The translations under genes were made by a program, and so were the position numbers. Under the pieces are notes generated by a model. That model saw only the letters and a list, made by a program, of their open reading frames with translations, ran no database searches and had not been told where the DNA came from. This document shows, piece after piece, positions 16,802 through 25,624 of a stretch of 64,000 nucleotides of DNA. The DNA is from Clostridium sp. UBA1056 (lineage in GTDB: Bacteria; Bacillota; Clostridia; Clostridiales; Clostridiaceae). The DNA is taken from positions 96,250 to 160,249 of the forward strand of contig DCDL01000004.1 in the NCBI GenBank assembly GCA_002316385.1, written 5' to 3'. Each line of letters starts with the position of its first letter. The stretch's first letter is position 1.

Positions 16802-17434
16802 TTAAATATATTTATTTATTAAATACGGTTCTACAACAATGCTACCATTTTTGATTTTTGCTAATTCCGGATATCTAGGTTTATCCATGTCTTCTGGAGA
16901 TCTGGTAATCACATCGGCAATTTGCATTATTTGTGGTGTTAATACAAATGCTGCAATTATAGCACTACTGTTACCATTAAATCCAGCATATACATTTCCT
17001 TTAACAGAACCTAGAACTATTATATTTCCTGCGGCATACACTTCTGCTCCAGAATTTATGTCACCTACAATAACTAGATTTCCTGAATATTCAAACCTTT
17101 GACCACTTCTTATAGTTTTTCTAACAAATTTAGTTTTTCCTTCATGTATGCCATTAAAGACCTTTTTACTACTATCATCTAAATCTATAAAAGAACAATC
17201 CTTTATCATAAATTCTGATGATAAAAAATCTCTTATCTCCCTTAAATCTCTAGCTTCTAATCGCCCCATATCCACAGTTATCTTAATGGAGGCACCCTTA
17301 TAGAATCTTCTACCCTTTCGAAGCTTTACTCTCAGAGCTTCAATTAAGCTTTCTATAGAGTTAAAGAGTTTAATATTTACAACTAAGTTAAGTCCATCTT
17401 TCTCGCCTTTAAATTTTATACCATCATCTTGCAT
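16802..17434 (-). CDS. minC: Septum site-determining inhibitor MinC
   Basis: MinC blocks FtsZ assembly away from midcell. The 210-residue protein has an N-terminal FtsZ-binding domain (about 1-100) and a C-terminal beta-helix domain with the R-S-G-Q-R, G-D-I-N-S-G-A-E-V-Y-A-A-G-N-I and A-F-N-G-N repeats that dimerise and bind MinD. The ATG at 17434 follows GGAGG. The start at 17449 would put that site in the coding region. It is first in minC-minD-minE and lies downstream of a terminator after PBP2. Confidence 0.95.
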   Translation of the reverse strand: MQDDGIKFKGEKDGLNLVVNIKLFNSIESLIEALRVKLRKGRRFYKGASIKITVDMGRLEARDLREIRDFLSSEFMIKDCSFIDLDDSSKKVFNGIHEGKTKFVRKTIRSGQRFEYSGNLVIVGDINSGAEVYAAGNIIVLGSVKGNVYAGFNGNSSAIIAAFVLTPQIMQIADVITRSPEDMDKPRYPELAKIKNGSIVVEPYLINKYI

Positions 17435-17560
17435 ATGCAACCTCCACATATCGAGATATTTTTATTATTTCAACATCTGTAAGTGAAATTCCTTCTTTAT
17501 ATCAGTAAAAAATAAAGTTTTTTGTTGTGATGTTGATCCTATAACAATATTATTTCAAAA

Positions 17561-17593
17561 AAATAACAAATGGAAACCCCATTTGTTATTTTT
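17561..17593 (-). terminator. Terminator after mrdA (PBP2)
   Basis: Arms AAATAACAAATGG and CCATTTGTTATTT close a five-base loop and are followed by a T run on the minus strand. Confidence 0.9.
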
Positions 17594-17594
17594 A

Positions 17595-20432
17595 TTATTT
17601 ATATTTAAATTGATAATTAGGATTAATCTTTAATATTTCTTCCTTAAAATAAGCTTCAAACATTGCCTTGGCAATACTTCCATCACCGTGAGCAGCATCG
17701 AATATTATAGAACAAACTATAATTTCTGGATTATCGTAAGGTGCAAAACCTACATAGAGGGATGCAGCATCCCTTCCAATGGATTCTTGGATATTAACAT
17801 TTACTATGTTTGAAGTACCAGTTTTACCCCCTGTAAGTATAGGAAAATCCTTAAATATAGATGAAGATGTACCATTCTCTCCTGTAGTAACGTTTCCCAT
17901 ACCCTCTTTAATGATTTCAATGTTTTTCTTGTCAAAATTAGATTTACTTGTAATCTTTGGATCTATATCTTCTATAACTTCTTTAGTCTCACTATCAATG
18001 ATTTTATCAACTAGCTTTAACTCATATCTCTCCCCTCCATTTAAAAGAGTAGCAATATAGCTAGCTAATTGTAATGGGGTAAATTGATTCATCCCTTGAC
18101 CTATAGACGCATCATAGGCATTAGCAGCAGAATTCATTACTGTGACACCATCATTTATACCGTTATACATTGCACGGACAATATTTTCTATATCTTCTTT
18201 GGAGTATCCTAATGCCTTTATCTGTTCATTAGTATTAATGATATCTTCAACTAAGGGTTTCAATAATTCCACAATATGATCAAGATTAGGATATTCCCCT
18301 TTTCTAATTTCTTCTCTAATGGTATTCACTAAAACCTTTTTCTTAGAATTAGTAAGCTCTATTTGCTCTGCCTCTTTCCCACTACCACTGACATCTTGTT
18401 GAGTAATATCAAAAGGCTTATAGTGAGCTGATGGATTTACTGAACTAATTCCTTTTTTTAAATAATCAGCCAGTTGCTCTATATATTCATTGGATTTAAT
18501 CTTTTTGCTTGACTCATAATTATATACTTGACCAAAGTTCTCTTCGATTTCTATACCTGTTGTCAAATCTTCTAATTTACTGCCTGGAGGTAACCCTAAA
18601 CCTAATTGCCAGCCATATTTTGCTATTAAATCTAAAGCCTGTGGATTTACGCCACCTTTAACATATAATCTATCTGCCACATCGTAGAAGAAATAGTTAC
18701 AAGAAACCTCTAATGCTTCCTTAACATCAGTATCTCCATGAGAACCACCATACATATTATATCTCCAACAAGCTCCTTGGTAATCAGAATATCTCTTATT
18801 GTAATACCCATTATCATATACTGTGGTATCTTCAGTGATAACACCTTCCTCTAGTCCTGCAAGGGCAGTAACTGGTTTAAAGGTAGACCCTGGCGGAACT
18901 AGTGATAATGTTGCATAATTATAGAAAGGTTTAGGAAATATATCATATCTATCTACTCTTGTAGTACTCCCTGGTGTACTTTTATCTATAGGAAACATTC
19001 TATCTAGCACTAGTTGCTTTCTTTCCTCTAAACTTAAAGTTGCAAGTTCTTGCTCCGTTAAAATACCATCTTTTTTTGCGATATTTGCAAGTCCTCTTTT
19101 TTCAATATAAGCTTTTCCCATAGCCTCTAAATCTGGATTGAAATACTTCTGTGACAATTCTGGAGTTAGCTTTCCTGGCATTGTAAATATATTGGGGTCA
19201 AAGCCTGGCCTACTAGCAAGGGCCAATACTTCTCCTTGCATATTTATGGCTACTGCTGCACCTCTAGTGGCGTTAGTACTATCTCCTTGATAGGTTTTTC
19301 CAGCCTTTTGAAGATTATCCATTACATCATCTAATGCTTTTTCTGCAGCTCTTTGCACATCCATATCAATATTTAATTGTATGGTTTTTCCTGGATAAGC
19401 CTCTACCTGTCCTAAGCTTCTAACCCTACGACCCTGCTTATTAACTTCTATACTTTCTTGTCCCTTACTTCCTTTTAAATACTCTTCATAGGCTGCTTCT
19501 ATTCCAGCTTTTCCTACGTCATCAGTACTTATATCATAACCCTTTTCTTTATATTTTTCTTGCTCCCAAGGGTTAATTTGAGACATATACCCTAAGAATG
19601 CTGAGCCTAAATCCCCATTAGGATAAGACCTTATAGGTTGTGTATCTACGATTATCCCTGGCATATCAGGTTGTAGTTGTTGAAATACAAATGCAGTTTC
19701 TTGATCTAATGTGTTAGCAATAACTACTGAACTATGCTCTGAAAAACGTTGCATGTTAATGGCATCCTTTACTAATAAAAATCTTCTTTCTTCTTGAAGG
19801 ATTAGTTCATAGTATTTATCTACACCATAATCTTTTTCGAGAGTTCTATATACCTCTTCTGCGGAAAGTTCTAACAACAAATCATCTACATGCTTTTTTT
19901 GATCATCTGTTAGCTCAGAAATTTTCTTTCCTTCTCCATATTCTTTCGCTATTACTTTTTCTTCAAATCCCCTATCTTTTTTAAACCTAAGTTCAAGCCA
20001 CTTTCTGCTCTCCTCATCGGTGGCTTTAAAGTTAAACTCTAATTTTCCTTCATTATTTATAATTATAGGAAATTCATCTACAATAGGAATCTGCTTTTCA
20101 TCTAATATTTCAAAGACTTTAGACATAGTTTTAAAAAAGTATTTTTTACTTTCCTCTGTTTCACTAAACTGTAAAACATAATTTTGTACACTTTCAGCAA
20201 AAACATTGCCATTCCTATCTACAATATTACCTCTCGCTGCCGCTACAGATACATTTTTATATTTGTTATTGTTAGCCTTCGCTCTATTATCATCTACCTC
20301 CACTACCTGCAAATAAAGTAATCGCCCAGTAATACTAATAAAAATAACAGCCATGGCTATATAAAACAAATTATATCTTGAAAAATCTTTTTTATTTTTT
20401 TTACCTTTTACTATTTTTCTATTTTTTTTCAT
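17595..20432 (-). CDS. mrdA: Penicillin-binding protein 2, class B transpeptidase
   Basis: This elongation-specific transpeptidase crosslinks peptidoglycan with RodA. The 945-residue protein has a basic cytoplasmic tail, one membrane anchor (about 21-43), a PBP dimerisation domain and a transpeptidase domain with STFK (S516-K519), an SCN segment and KTG at 870-872. It is much longer than E. coli PBP2 (about 630). The extra length is in a helical insertion around 120-215 and in insertions around 420-490 and 600-760. Long PBP2 is known in clostridia. It follows mreBCD directly. RBS AAAGGA. Confidence 0.94.
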   Translation of the reverse strand: MKKNRKIVKGKKNKKDFSRYNLFYIAMAVIFISITGRLLYLQVVEVDDNRAKANNNKYKNVSVAAARGNIVDRNGNVFAESVQNYVLQFSETEESKKYFFKTMSKVFEILDEKQIPIVDEFPIIINNEGKLEFNFKATDEESRKWLELRFKKDRGFEEKVIAKEYGEGKKISELTDDQKKHVDDLLLELSAEEVYRTLEKDYGVDKYYELILQEERRFLLVKDAINMQRFSEHSSVVIANTLDQETAFVFQQLQPDMPGIIVDTQPIRSYPNGDLGSAFLGYMSQINPWEQEKYKEKGYDISTDDVGKAGIEAAYEEYLKGSKGQESIEVNKQGRRVRSLGQVEAYPGKTIQLNIDMDVQRAAEKALDDVMDNLQKAGKTYQGDSTNATRGAAVAINMQGEVLALASRPGFDPNIFTMPGKLTPELSQKYFNPDLEAMGKAYIEKRGLANIAKKDGILTEQELATLSLEERKQLVLDRMFPIDKSTPGSTTRVDRYDIFPKPFYNYATLSLVPPGSTFKPVTALAGLEEGVITEDTTVYDNGYYNKRYSDYQGACWRYNMYGGSHGDTDVKEALEVSCNYFFYDVADRLYVKGGVNPQALDLIAKYGWQLGLGLPPGSKLEDLTTGIEIEENFGQVYNYESSKKIKSNEYIEQLADYLKKGISSVNPSAHYKPFDITQQDVSGSGKEAEQIELTNSKKKVLVNTIREEIRKGEYPNLDHIVELLKPLVEDIINTNEQIKALGYSKEDIENIVRAMYNGINDGVTVMNSAANAYDASIGQGMNQFTPLQLASYIATLLNGGERYELKLVDKIIDSETKEVIEDIDPKITSKSNFDKKNIEIIKEGMGNVTTGENGTSSSIFKDFPILTGGKTGTSNIVNVNIQESIGRDAASLYVGFAPYDNPEIIVCSIIFDAAHGDGSIAKAMFEAYFKEEILKINPNYQFKYK

Positions 20433-20439
20433 ACTTCCT

Positions 20440-20955
20440 TTAGAATCTCCATTCCTTTTTTATAGTTTTGGTTTCACTAAACTTAAGTATAATCCTATAT
20501 ATTAATAAAGCTATTACCATCTCATAAATAGCTTTATATATGATTAAGTGCATAAAGTTATTACTAGATTTTATTAGTATCAATATTACAAAAATAGTAA
20601 TACTCTTTAGTAAACTTAGTATGAATGTTGAAAAAATAGGTACAATGGCTTTCTCTTTAAAAATTCCTTTACCAATTCTAGCTGCTATTAAACAAATTAA
20701 CATGTTAATTAACATGTTAATTCCTATAACTCCTGGAAAATAAATATCTTGAAGGGCTCCTGTTATAACACCAATAATTACGCCCTCATTATATCCATTA
20801 ATAATTGAATAGCATACTATAAATACAAAAAGAACACTTGGATATATATTTTTTATAGCAAAAAAAGGGGCAATAGCATTATCAAAAATAAAAAGAGTAA
20901 TGATTATTAAAAATAGATAGATTATTTTTTTTATCGTAGTATTACTATTTACCAT
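20440..20955 (-). CDS. mreD: Rod shape-determining membrane protein MreD
   Basis: MreD is an elongasome membrane protein linking MreC to the cell-wall synthases. The 171-residue protein is almost wholly hydrophobic, with about five membrane segments. Sequence conservation is low, so the call rests on topology and its place between mreC and PBP2. It overlaps the mreC stop by 11 bp. Codons for N-M-L-I are exactly duplicated by a 12-bp tandem repeat at 20696-20719. Confidence 0.9.
   Translation of the reverse strand: MVNSNTTIKKIIYLFLIIITLFIFDNAIAPFFAIKNIYPSVLFVFIVCYSIINGYNEGVIIGVITGALQDIYFPGVIGINMLINMLICLIAARIGKGIFKEKAIVPIFSTFILSLLKSITIFVILILIKSSNNFMHLIIYKAIYEMVIALLIYRIILKFSETKTIKKEWRF
20696..20719. 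repeat. Perfect 12-bp tandem duplication inside mreD
   Basis: ATTAACATGTTA occurs twice head to tail and each unit contains the palindrome TAACATGTTA. It keeps the reading frame and adds four residues within a membrane segment. Confidence 0.8.
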
Positions 20956-21787
20956 CTCTTTTTTCCTTTTCCACTATAATTACAATTTGATCTACCTTAT
21001 TAAAATCTACTGCTGGTTTTACAACTGCACTCTTTGTAACCTTTGCTCTATCCTCATAAACTTCCAGCACTTCTCCTATTTTAATACCCTTAGGATATAT
21101 TCCTCCTAGTCCAGAAGTTAGTATAGTGTCCCCTTTTTTAATTTCTGATTCAAGGGAAAGGCCCGTAATTTCTACAAGGAACTTATCTTCATTTCCCTTA
21201 TAGCCCTTTACAATACCATTACTTTCTTCAGTACTCGATACATATCCTGCTACAGCCATATTTTCATTGCAAATAGATTGTACTATACTCCAATCGCTAC
21301 CAACGCTAGTTACTTGGCCGACTAATCTCTCTCCTTGTATAGCAATCATACCTTTTTCTATTCCGTCTTTCTCACCTTTGTTAACTACATATCCATCTAA
21401 AAAATTATTTCCAGCTAAACCTTGAATATCTGCACCTAAATATTCATATTGATTATTGGCATCAGTAAACTTTAACATATCCCTAAGTCTATCATTTTCT
21501 TTTGTTAAAATTTCATTTTGAGTAGCATTAAATTTTAGCTCTTCATTTTCTTTTTTTAAAGCTTCATTTTCACTTTTTATATTTCCTATATTAAGTATAA
21601 AACTAAAAGAATTTTTAATTTTACTACTTACTTTATAAACAACTCCCTGAACAGAGTTTATAGCACTTCCTACACCATTTTCCACCACAGACATCTTATC
21701 TTTTTGAACCGAATAACCAATTAACCCCAAAAAGCATACTGACAGTAGTATAACTATTACTGCCAGCTTTTTTTTGAACATCTTCAT
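20945..21787 (-). CDS. mreC: Rod shape-determining protein MreC
   Basis: MreC scaffolds the elongasome on the outer face of the membrane. The 280-residue protein has a short cytoplasmic N-terminus, one membrane segment (about 8-26), a coiled coil (about 60-105, rich in E-N-E-A-L-K-K-E-N-E-E-L heptads) and the beta-rich MreC domain with A-V-A-G-Y-V and T-S-G-L-G-G-I-Y-P-K-G-I motifs. It lies 2 bp after mreB and overlaps mreD, so it is translationally coupled. Confidence 0.95.
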   Translation of the reverse strand: MKMFKKKLAVIVILLSVCFLGLIGYSVQKDKMSVVENGVGSAINSVQGVVYKVSSKIKNSFSFILNIGNIKSENEALKKENEELKFNATQNEILTKENDRLRDMLKFTDANNQYEYLGADIQGLAGNNFLDGYVVNKGEKDGIEKGMIAIQGERLVGQVTSVGSDWSIVQSICNENMAVAGYVSSTEESNGIVKGYKGNEDKFLVEITGLSLESEIKKGDTILTSGLGGIYPKGIKIGEVLEVYEDRAKVTKSAVVKPAVDFNKVDQIVIIVEKEKRDGK

Positions 21788-21789
21788 TT

Positions 21790-22797
21790 TTATCTTCTAC
21801 TCATAATATCTACATTATCTAATGCTTTTCCAGCTCCTACAGCTACACAATCTAATGGTATTTCTGCTATATTTACTGGCATATGGGTTTCATTGGCTAT
21901 TAGTTCGTCTAATCCTTTTAATAGGGCTCCTCCACCTGTAAGCATTATACCTTTATCCATAATATCCGCTGCAAGTTCTGGTGGTGTTTTTTCTAAAGTT
22001 GTTTTTATAGCATCTATGATAGAGCATACAGGCTCTTCCAATGCCTCTCTTACTTCTTCTTCTCTAATTTCTACTACTTTAGGAAGTCCACTTATAAGGT
22101 CTCTTCCTCTAATTTGCATATTTTCTCTTGTCTCTCCTAGGTCATAAGCAGAACCTAATTCTATTTTTATATTTTCTGCAGTTCTTTCACCTATCATAAG
22201 ATTATACTGTTTCTTTATGTATGCTATAATTGCTTGATCTAATTCATCACCAGCAACTCTTAAAGACATACTAGTAACTATACCACCTAAAGATATAATT
22301 GCTACTTCTGTAGTACCGCCTCCAATATCTACAACCATGCTTCCTGTAGGCTCATTAACAGGTAATCCAGCTCCTATAGCTGCTGCCATAGGTTCTTCCA
22401 TTAAATAAGCTTCCCTAGCTCCAGCACTCTTAGTTGCTTCATATATAGCTCTCTTTTCAACTTCAGTTACTCCTGAAGGGAAACAAACTACAATTCTTGG
22501 ACTTTTAAATGAATTTTTAGCTCCTACTTTCTCAATGAAGTGTCTAAGCATTTTCTCAGTTACATCAAAATCTGCTATTACTCCATCTCTCATAGGTCTT
22601 ATAGCTACAATATTTCCTGGTGTTCTACCTATCATATTTTTAGCTTCATTACCTACAGCTAAAACTTTTCCTGTATTTTTATTTATAGCAACAACGGAAG
22701 GTTCTCTAAGTACTATACCCTTTCCTTTAATATATACTAACGTGTTTGCAGTTCCTAAATCTATTCCCATATCTCTTGATTTTCCGAATAAACCCAT
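21790..22797 (-). CDS. mreB: Actin-like rod shape-determining protein MreB
   Basis: MreB forms membrane-bound filaments that organise lateral wall synthesis. The 335-residue protein has the actin-fold motifs DLGTANTLVY, E-E-P-M-A-A-A-I-G-A-G and DIGGGTTEVA, and ends with L-T-G-G-G-A-L-L-K-G-L-D. The ATG at 22797 follows AGAGGAG, and the ORF start at 22815 would cover that site. It is the first mre gene and follows radC, the usual radC-mreBCD order. Confidence 0.96.
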   Translation of the reverse strand: MGLFGKSRDMGIDLGTANTLVYIKGKGIVLREPSVVAINKNTGKVLAVGNEAKNMIGRTPGNIVAIRPMRDGVIADFDVTEKMLRHFIEKVGAKNSFKSPRIVVCFPSGVTEVEKRAIYEATKSAGAREAYLMEEPMAAAIGAGLPVNEPTGSMVVDIGGGTTEVAIISLGGIVTSMSLRVAGDELDQAIIAYIKKQYNLMIGERTAENIKIELGSAYDLGETRENMQIRGRDLISGLPKVVEIREEEVREALEEPVCSIIDAIKTTLEKTPPELAADIMDKGIMLTGGGALLKGLDELIANETHMPVNIAEIPLDCVAVGAGKALDNVDIMSRR

Positions 22798-22816
22798 AAA
22801 AAACTCTCCTCTCAAT

Positions 22817-23503
22817 CTATATAATACCTTTTTCTTTTAAGCTTATATAAGCTTCGTTACCAATAATAACATGATCTAATACTTCTATGCCTAGTAATGT
22901 TCCACATTCCCTTAGTCTTTTAGTTATCAGTATATCTTCTTTACTAGGGGTTGGATCACCTGATGGATGATTATGACATAATATCACAGATGCACTACTA
23001 AGTTTTATAGCCTCTATAAAGACTTCCCGTGGATGAACAATGGAACTATTTAAATTTCCTATTGAAATATCCTTAACCGATATAATTATGTTTTTAGTAT
23101 TCAACATAATTAGTTTGAAATATTCTTTCTTTAAATTTTTCATTTGTCCCATCATATAAATAGACACATCTTTGGGGCTATTTACTGCATACTCTGTGCC
23201 CGATTTAAAGGAATTAAATCTAGTGGCTAGCTCTGCAAGAGCTAAAATTTGAGTAGCTTTAGCCTCCCCTATTCCTTTTACTTGCTTTAAGCCACTAATA
23301 CTGGAGCCTGAAATTCCATTTATACCTCCACAATGGGATAATAACCTATCACATAAATTCAAAACGCTCTCTTCCTTTGTTCCAGTCCTAAGTATAAGGG
23401 CCAAAAGTTCAGAATTAGATAGATATTCTGCTCCATATCTTAATATTTTTTCCCTAGGTCTTTCATTTTTAGGTAAATCTTTAATTTTTAATTTGTAGTT
23501 CAT
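22817..23503 (-). CDS. radC: RadC-family JAB/MPN-domain protein
   Basis: RadC proteins have a helix-hairpin-helix N-terminus and a JAMM-type metalloprotease-like domain. Their biochemical role is unsettled despite the old DNA-repair name. The 228-residue protein shows the HhH region (K-Q-V-K-G-I-G-E-A-K-A) and the metal motif C-H-N-H-P-S-G-D-P-T-P-S-x3-D near residues 170-186, complete with two His and Asp. It lies between maf and mreB. AAAGGAG precedes the ATG. Confidence 0.95.
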   Translation of the reverse strand: MNYKLKIKDLPKNERPREKILRYGAEYLSNSELLALILRTGTKEESVLNLCDRLLSHCGGINGISGSSISGLKQVKGIGEAKATQILALAELATRFNSFKSGTEYAVNSPKDVSIYMMGQMKNLKKEYFKLIMLNTKNIIISVKDISIGNLNSSIVHPREVFIEAIKLSSASVILCHNHPSGDPTPSKEDILITKRLRECGTLLGIEVLDHVIIGNEAYISLKEKGII

Positions 23504-23515
23504 AAACTAACTCCT

Positions 23516-24091
23516 TTATAGATTTACCCCCATCTCCCTTAGTGATAAATATAGAGTATTTAAAGGCAAGCCCACTACATTATAATAGCACCCATTAATG
23601 CTCTCCACAAAAACAGCCGCATCATCTTGTATTCCATAGGCACCAGCCTTACCATTGCATTGTCCTGACTTTATATACCTAAGTATCATATCCTCAGATA
23701 GATTCATAAATTTAACTTCAGTACAAACACTTTTCCTGATTAGTTCATTATTTTCACTGTTTATTAAAACTAATCCTGAGTAAACTTTATGTACATTCCC
23801 ACTGAGTGACTTTAGCATTTTAAATGCATCTTCATCATTTATTGGTTTCTCAAGAATTTCGCCATTTAAATATACTACAGTATCACACCCTATGACAACA
23901 CTCTTTTTCTGCACTTTATTCAAAATTTTTCTAGCCTTACCTTCAGCTAAATCACATACATATTTGTCTATATCATCTTGAAACTTAATAGAATCTTCAT
24001 CAAAGTTACTAACCTCTATTTGAAAATTATCTACTAAACGCTTTAACAACTCTTGTCTGCGTGGTGATGCAGAAGCTAATACTATATTCAT
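23516..24091 (-). CDS. maf: Maf-family nucleoside triphosphate pyrophosphatase
   Basis: Maf proteins hydrolyse dTTP/UTP or modified nucleotides to monophosphates and are linked to septum control. The 191-residue protein starts with ASASPRRQELL and contains V-I-G-C-D-T-V-V, E-K-P-I-N-D-E-D-A, and a Y-G-I-Q-D segment near the C-terminus. All of these are signature motifs. AGGAGG precedes the ATG. The maf-radC-mreB linkage is conserved in Firmicutes. Confidence 0.95.
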   Translation of the reverse strand: MNIVLASASPRRQELLKRLVDNFQIEVSNFDEDSIKFQDDIDKYVCDLAEGKARKILNKVQKKSVVIGCDTVVYLNGEILEKPINDEDAFKMLKSLSGNVHKVYSGLVLINSENNELIRKSVCTEVKFMNLSEDMILRYIKSGQCNGKAGAYGIQDDAAVFVESINGCYYNVVGLPLNTLYLSLREMGVNL

Positions 24092-24100
24092 AACTTCCTC

Positions 24101-24361
24101 CTAGAATTTTTTATATAATACGATTGCCAAAATTATACCTATGATAGCCATTAAATTTAATCCAAAGCCTAGTCCAAAGGTTAATTCTAAAACCTTTAAA
24201 TCAATTACTAAAGGGTTTTTTAGCCCTATAAAATATGTTTTTCCTAAAAAATTTAAGGCTTCAAAAGTACTTCCTAAAAATTCTCCAATAAAGCTTCCAG
24301 AAATGGCACCTAAGAGAGTTATAAACACATACTCTTTAGTGCTTTTATACGGTTTTCCCAT
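24101..24361 (-). CDS. DUF4321 small membrane protein
   Basis: This 86-residue protein has two hydrophobic segments (about 10-32 and 59-83) joined by a loop with K-N-P-L-V-I-D-L. It matches the DUF4321 family, which occurs in clostridia next to maf and radC. Its function is unknown. The gene stops 9 bp before maf and has a GGGGGA site, so it likely leads the maf-radC-mre transcript and may belong to cell-shape functions by position only. Confidence 0.85.
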   Translation of the reverse strand: MGKPYKSTKEYVFITLLGAISGSFIGEFLGSTFEALNFLGKTYFIGLKNPLVIDLKVLELTFGLGFGLNLMAIIGIILAIVLYKKF

Positions 24362-24502
24362 AAAAAATATCCCCCAGTATATTTAAAATGTTCAATATAC
24401 TATTTACATTAGCGATTAATATTTTATATCTAATATAGTGTAACATTTAATATTTTTTTACACAAGACTATAATAAATTTTTTAAACTTTTTTTATAAAT
24501 TA

Positions 24503-24536
24503 AGGCTATCTGTAAACTTTTGTTCACAGATAGCCT
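24503..24536 (-). terminator. Terminator after the SPOR-domain gene
   Basis: Arms AGGCTATCTGT and ACAGATAGCCT, with an A/T loop, are followed by TTAATTT on the minus strand. Confidence 0.85.
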
Positions 24537-24566
24537 CATATCTACTTATTTATACTCATATCTAAA

Positions 24567-25328
24567 TTATTTTTTAAATTTTACTAGTTGATCATAAATG
24601 TATTTCAAAACTTCTCCAGCTTTACTTTTATCGACCTCATCTGGAAGAGCTTTTATATATTCTTTCAAAGAATTAACTTCATTATGTTGTTTCATATTTT
24701 CATCTATTTTATCTAGCCCATCAACCCACTTTTTAAATTCACTAGTATTAATAGATTTTACACCACTTTCTAAAGTTTTATTTACTATTTGTAATAAGCT
24801 ATCTACAATTTCACAAAGTTGAGTAGTAGAGTCATCTTCTATAGGTATATTAATAATCATCTTTGAACTGTCTATTCCCTTTTCTTTTAAAATCGCAACT
24901 CCACTCTCTATATTTTTATCAGAATATATTCCAAAGTATACCTTTGATAGCTCTCCTTCTTGTCCTATAAAAGGATTACCAAAGGCAGATAGCTTACTTA
25001 AAGTTTCATCAGCATTCTGCTTTACCTTAAATACACCACACTGTAATATATAAAAATTATATTCTGATATAACTTCTTGACCCTTTACTTCACTTAATTT
25101 TTCAGTTTCTTTTGCTTCACCTTTCCCTACTTCTTTACCATTACTTTGTTGCTGTTTATTATTAATCTCTCCACCCTTAAGAAATCCTATTTTCCCTGAG
25201 TCTTTAAGTATAAATTTAAATATAAATGTTCCTAAAAGTAGTGCCATAAGTAAGGTTATAGCTAAGTAAAATAGAAATCTATTATTTTTCTTTGGTTTAG
25301 ATTTTATATTGTATCTTGTGTACTTCAT
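24567..25328 (-). CDS. SPOR-domain membrane protein
   Basis: SPOR domains bind denuded glycan strands at division septa and in sporulating cells. The 253-residue protein has a basic N-terminus, one membrane segment (about 19-41), a charged Lys/Glu/Gln linker and a SPOR domain (about 88-160) with Y-I-L-Q-C-G-V-F and K-V-Y-F-G-I-Y-S-D. A helical C-terminal part (about 165-253) follows and resembles no domain I know. GGGGGG precedes the ATG. It is monocistronic. Confidence 0.85.
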   Translation of the reverse strand: MKYTRYNIKSKPKKNNRFLFYLAITLLMALLLGTFIFKFILKDSGKIGFLKGGEINNKQQQSNGKEVGKGEAKETEKLSEVKGQEVISEYNFYILQCGVFKVKQNADETLSKLSAFGNPFIGQEGELSKVYFGIYSDKNIESGVAILKEKGIDSSKMIINIPIEDDSTTQLCEIVDSLLQIVNKTLESGVKSINTSEFKKWVDGLDKIDENMKQHNEVNSLKEYIKALPDEVDKSKAGEVLKYIYDQLVKFKK

Positions 25329-25444
25329 TTTATACCCCCCATTTCTAATTAATATACATTAACTTTAAAATTTCAAATAATCTACCTTATTAATTTATAT
25401 ATATATTGGAGGATAAATATTACTATATAGTTTATTTTAAAAAT

Positions 25445-25469
25445 AAAAAATCGACAGAGTCGATTTTTT
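25445..25469. terminator. Symmetric hairpin with A and T runs, possible bidirectional terminator
   Basis: AAAAAATCGAC and GTCGATTTTTT close a three-base loop. It lies in the 296-bp gap between the SPOR gene and the unknown gene at 25625 and would terminate transcription from either side. Confidence 0.8.
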
Positions 25470-25541
25470 ATTAATTAATAGGTCTTTATTCTAATTCTTA
25501 ATATTTAGCATATAAATTTTAAGAAAATTTCCATATTCAGC

Positions 25542-25571
25542 TTACTTAGAACCATAGATTACTCTAAGTAA
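25542..25571. repeat. Inverted repeat downstream of the unknown gene
   Basis: TTACTTAGA (25542-25550) and TCTAAGTAA (25563-25571) are perfect complements around 12 nt. No U-run follows. It lies about 55 bp after the stop of the unknown gene, on the way to the terminator at 25445. Apart from these two hairpins I see nothing in 25329-25624. Confidence 0.45.
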
Positions 25572-25624
25572 TATTAATAAACTTTATTTATTGAAACTTA
25601 TATATGAGTAGTATGTTATTCTAC

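Noticed and set aside
24362..24502. Possible small gene between the SPOR gene and the DUF4321 gene
   Set aside because: Only AT-rich sequence with frequent stops and no ribosome binding site was seen.
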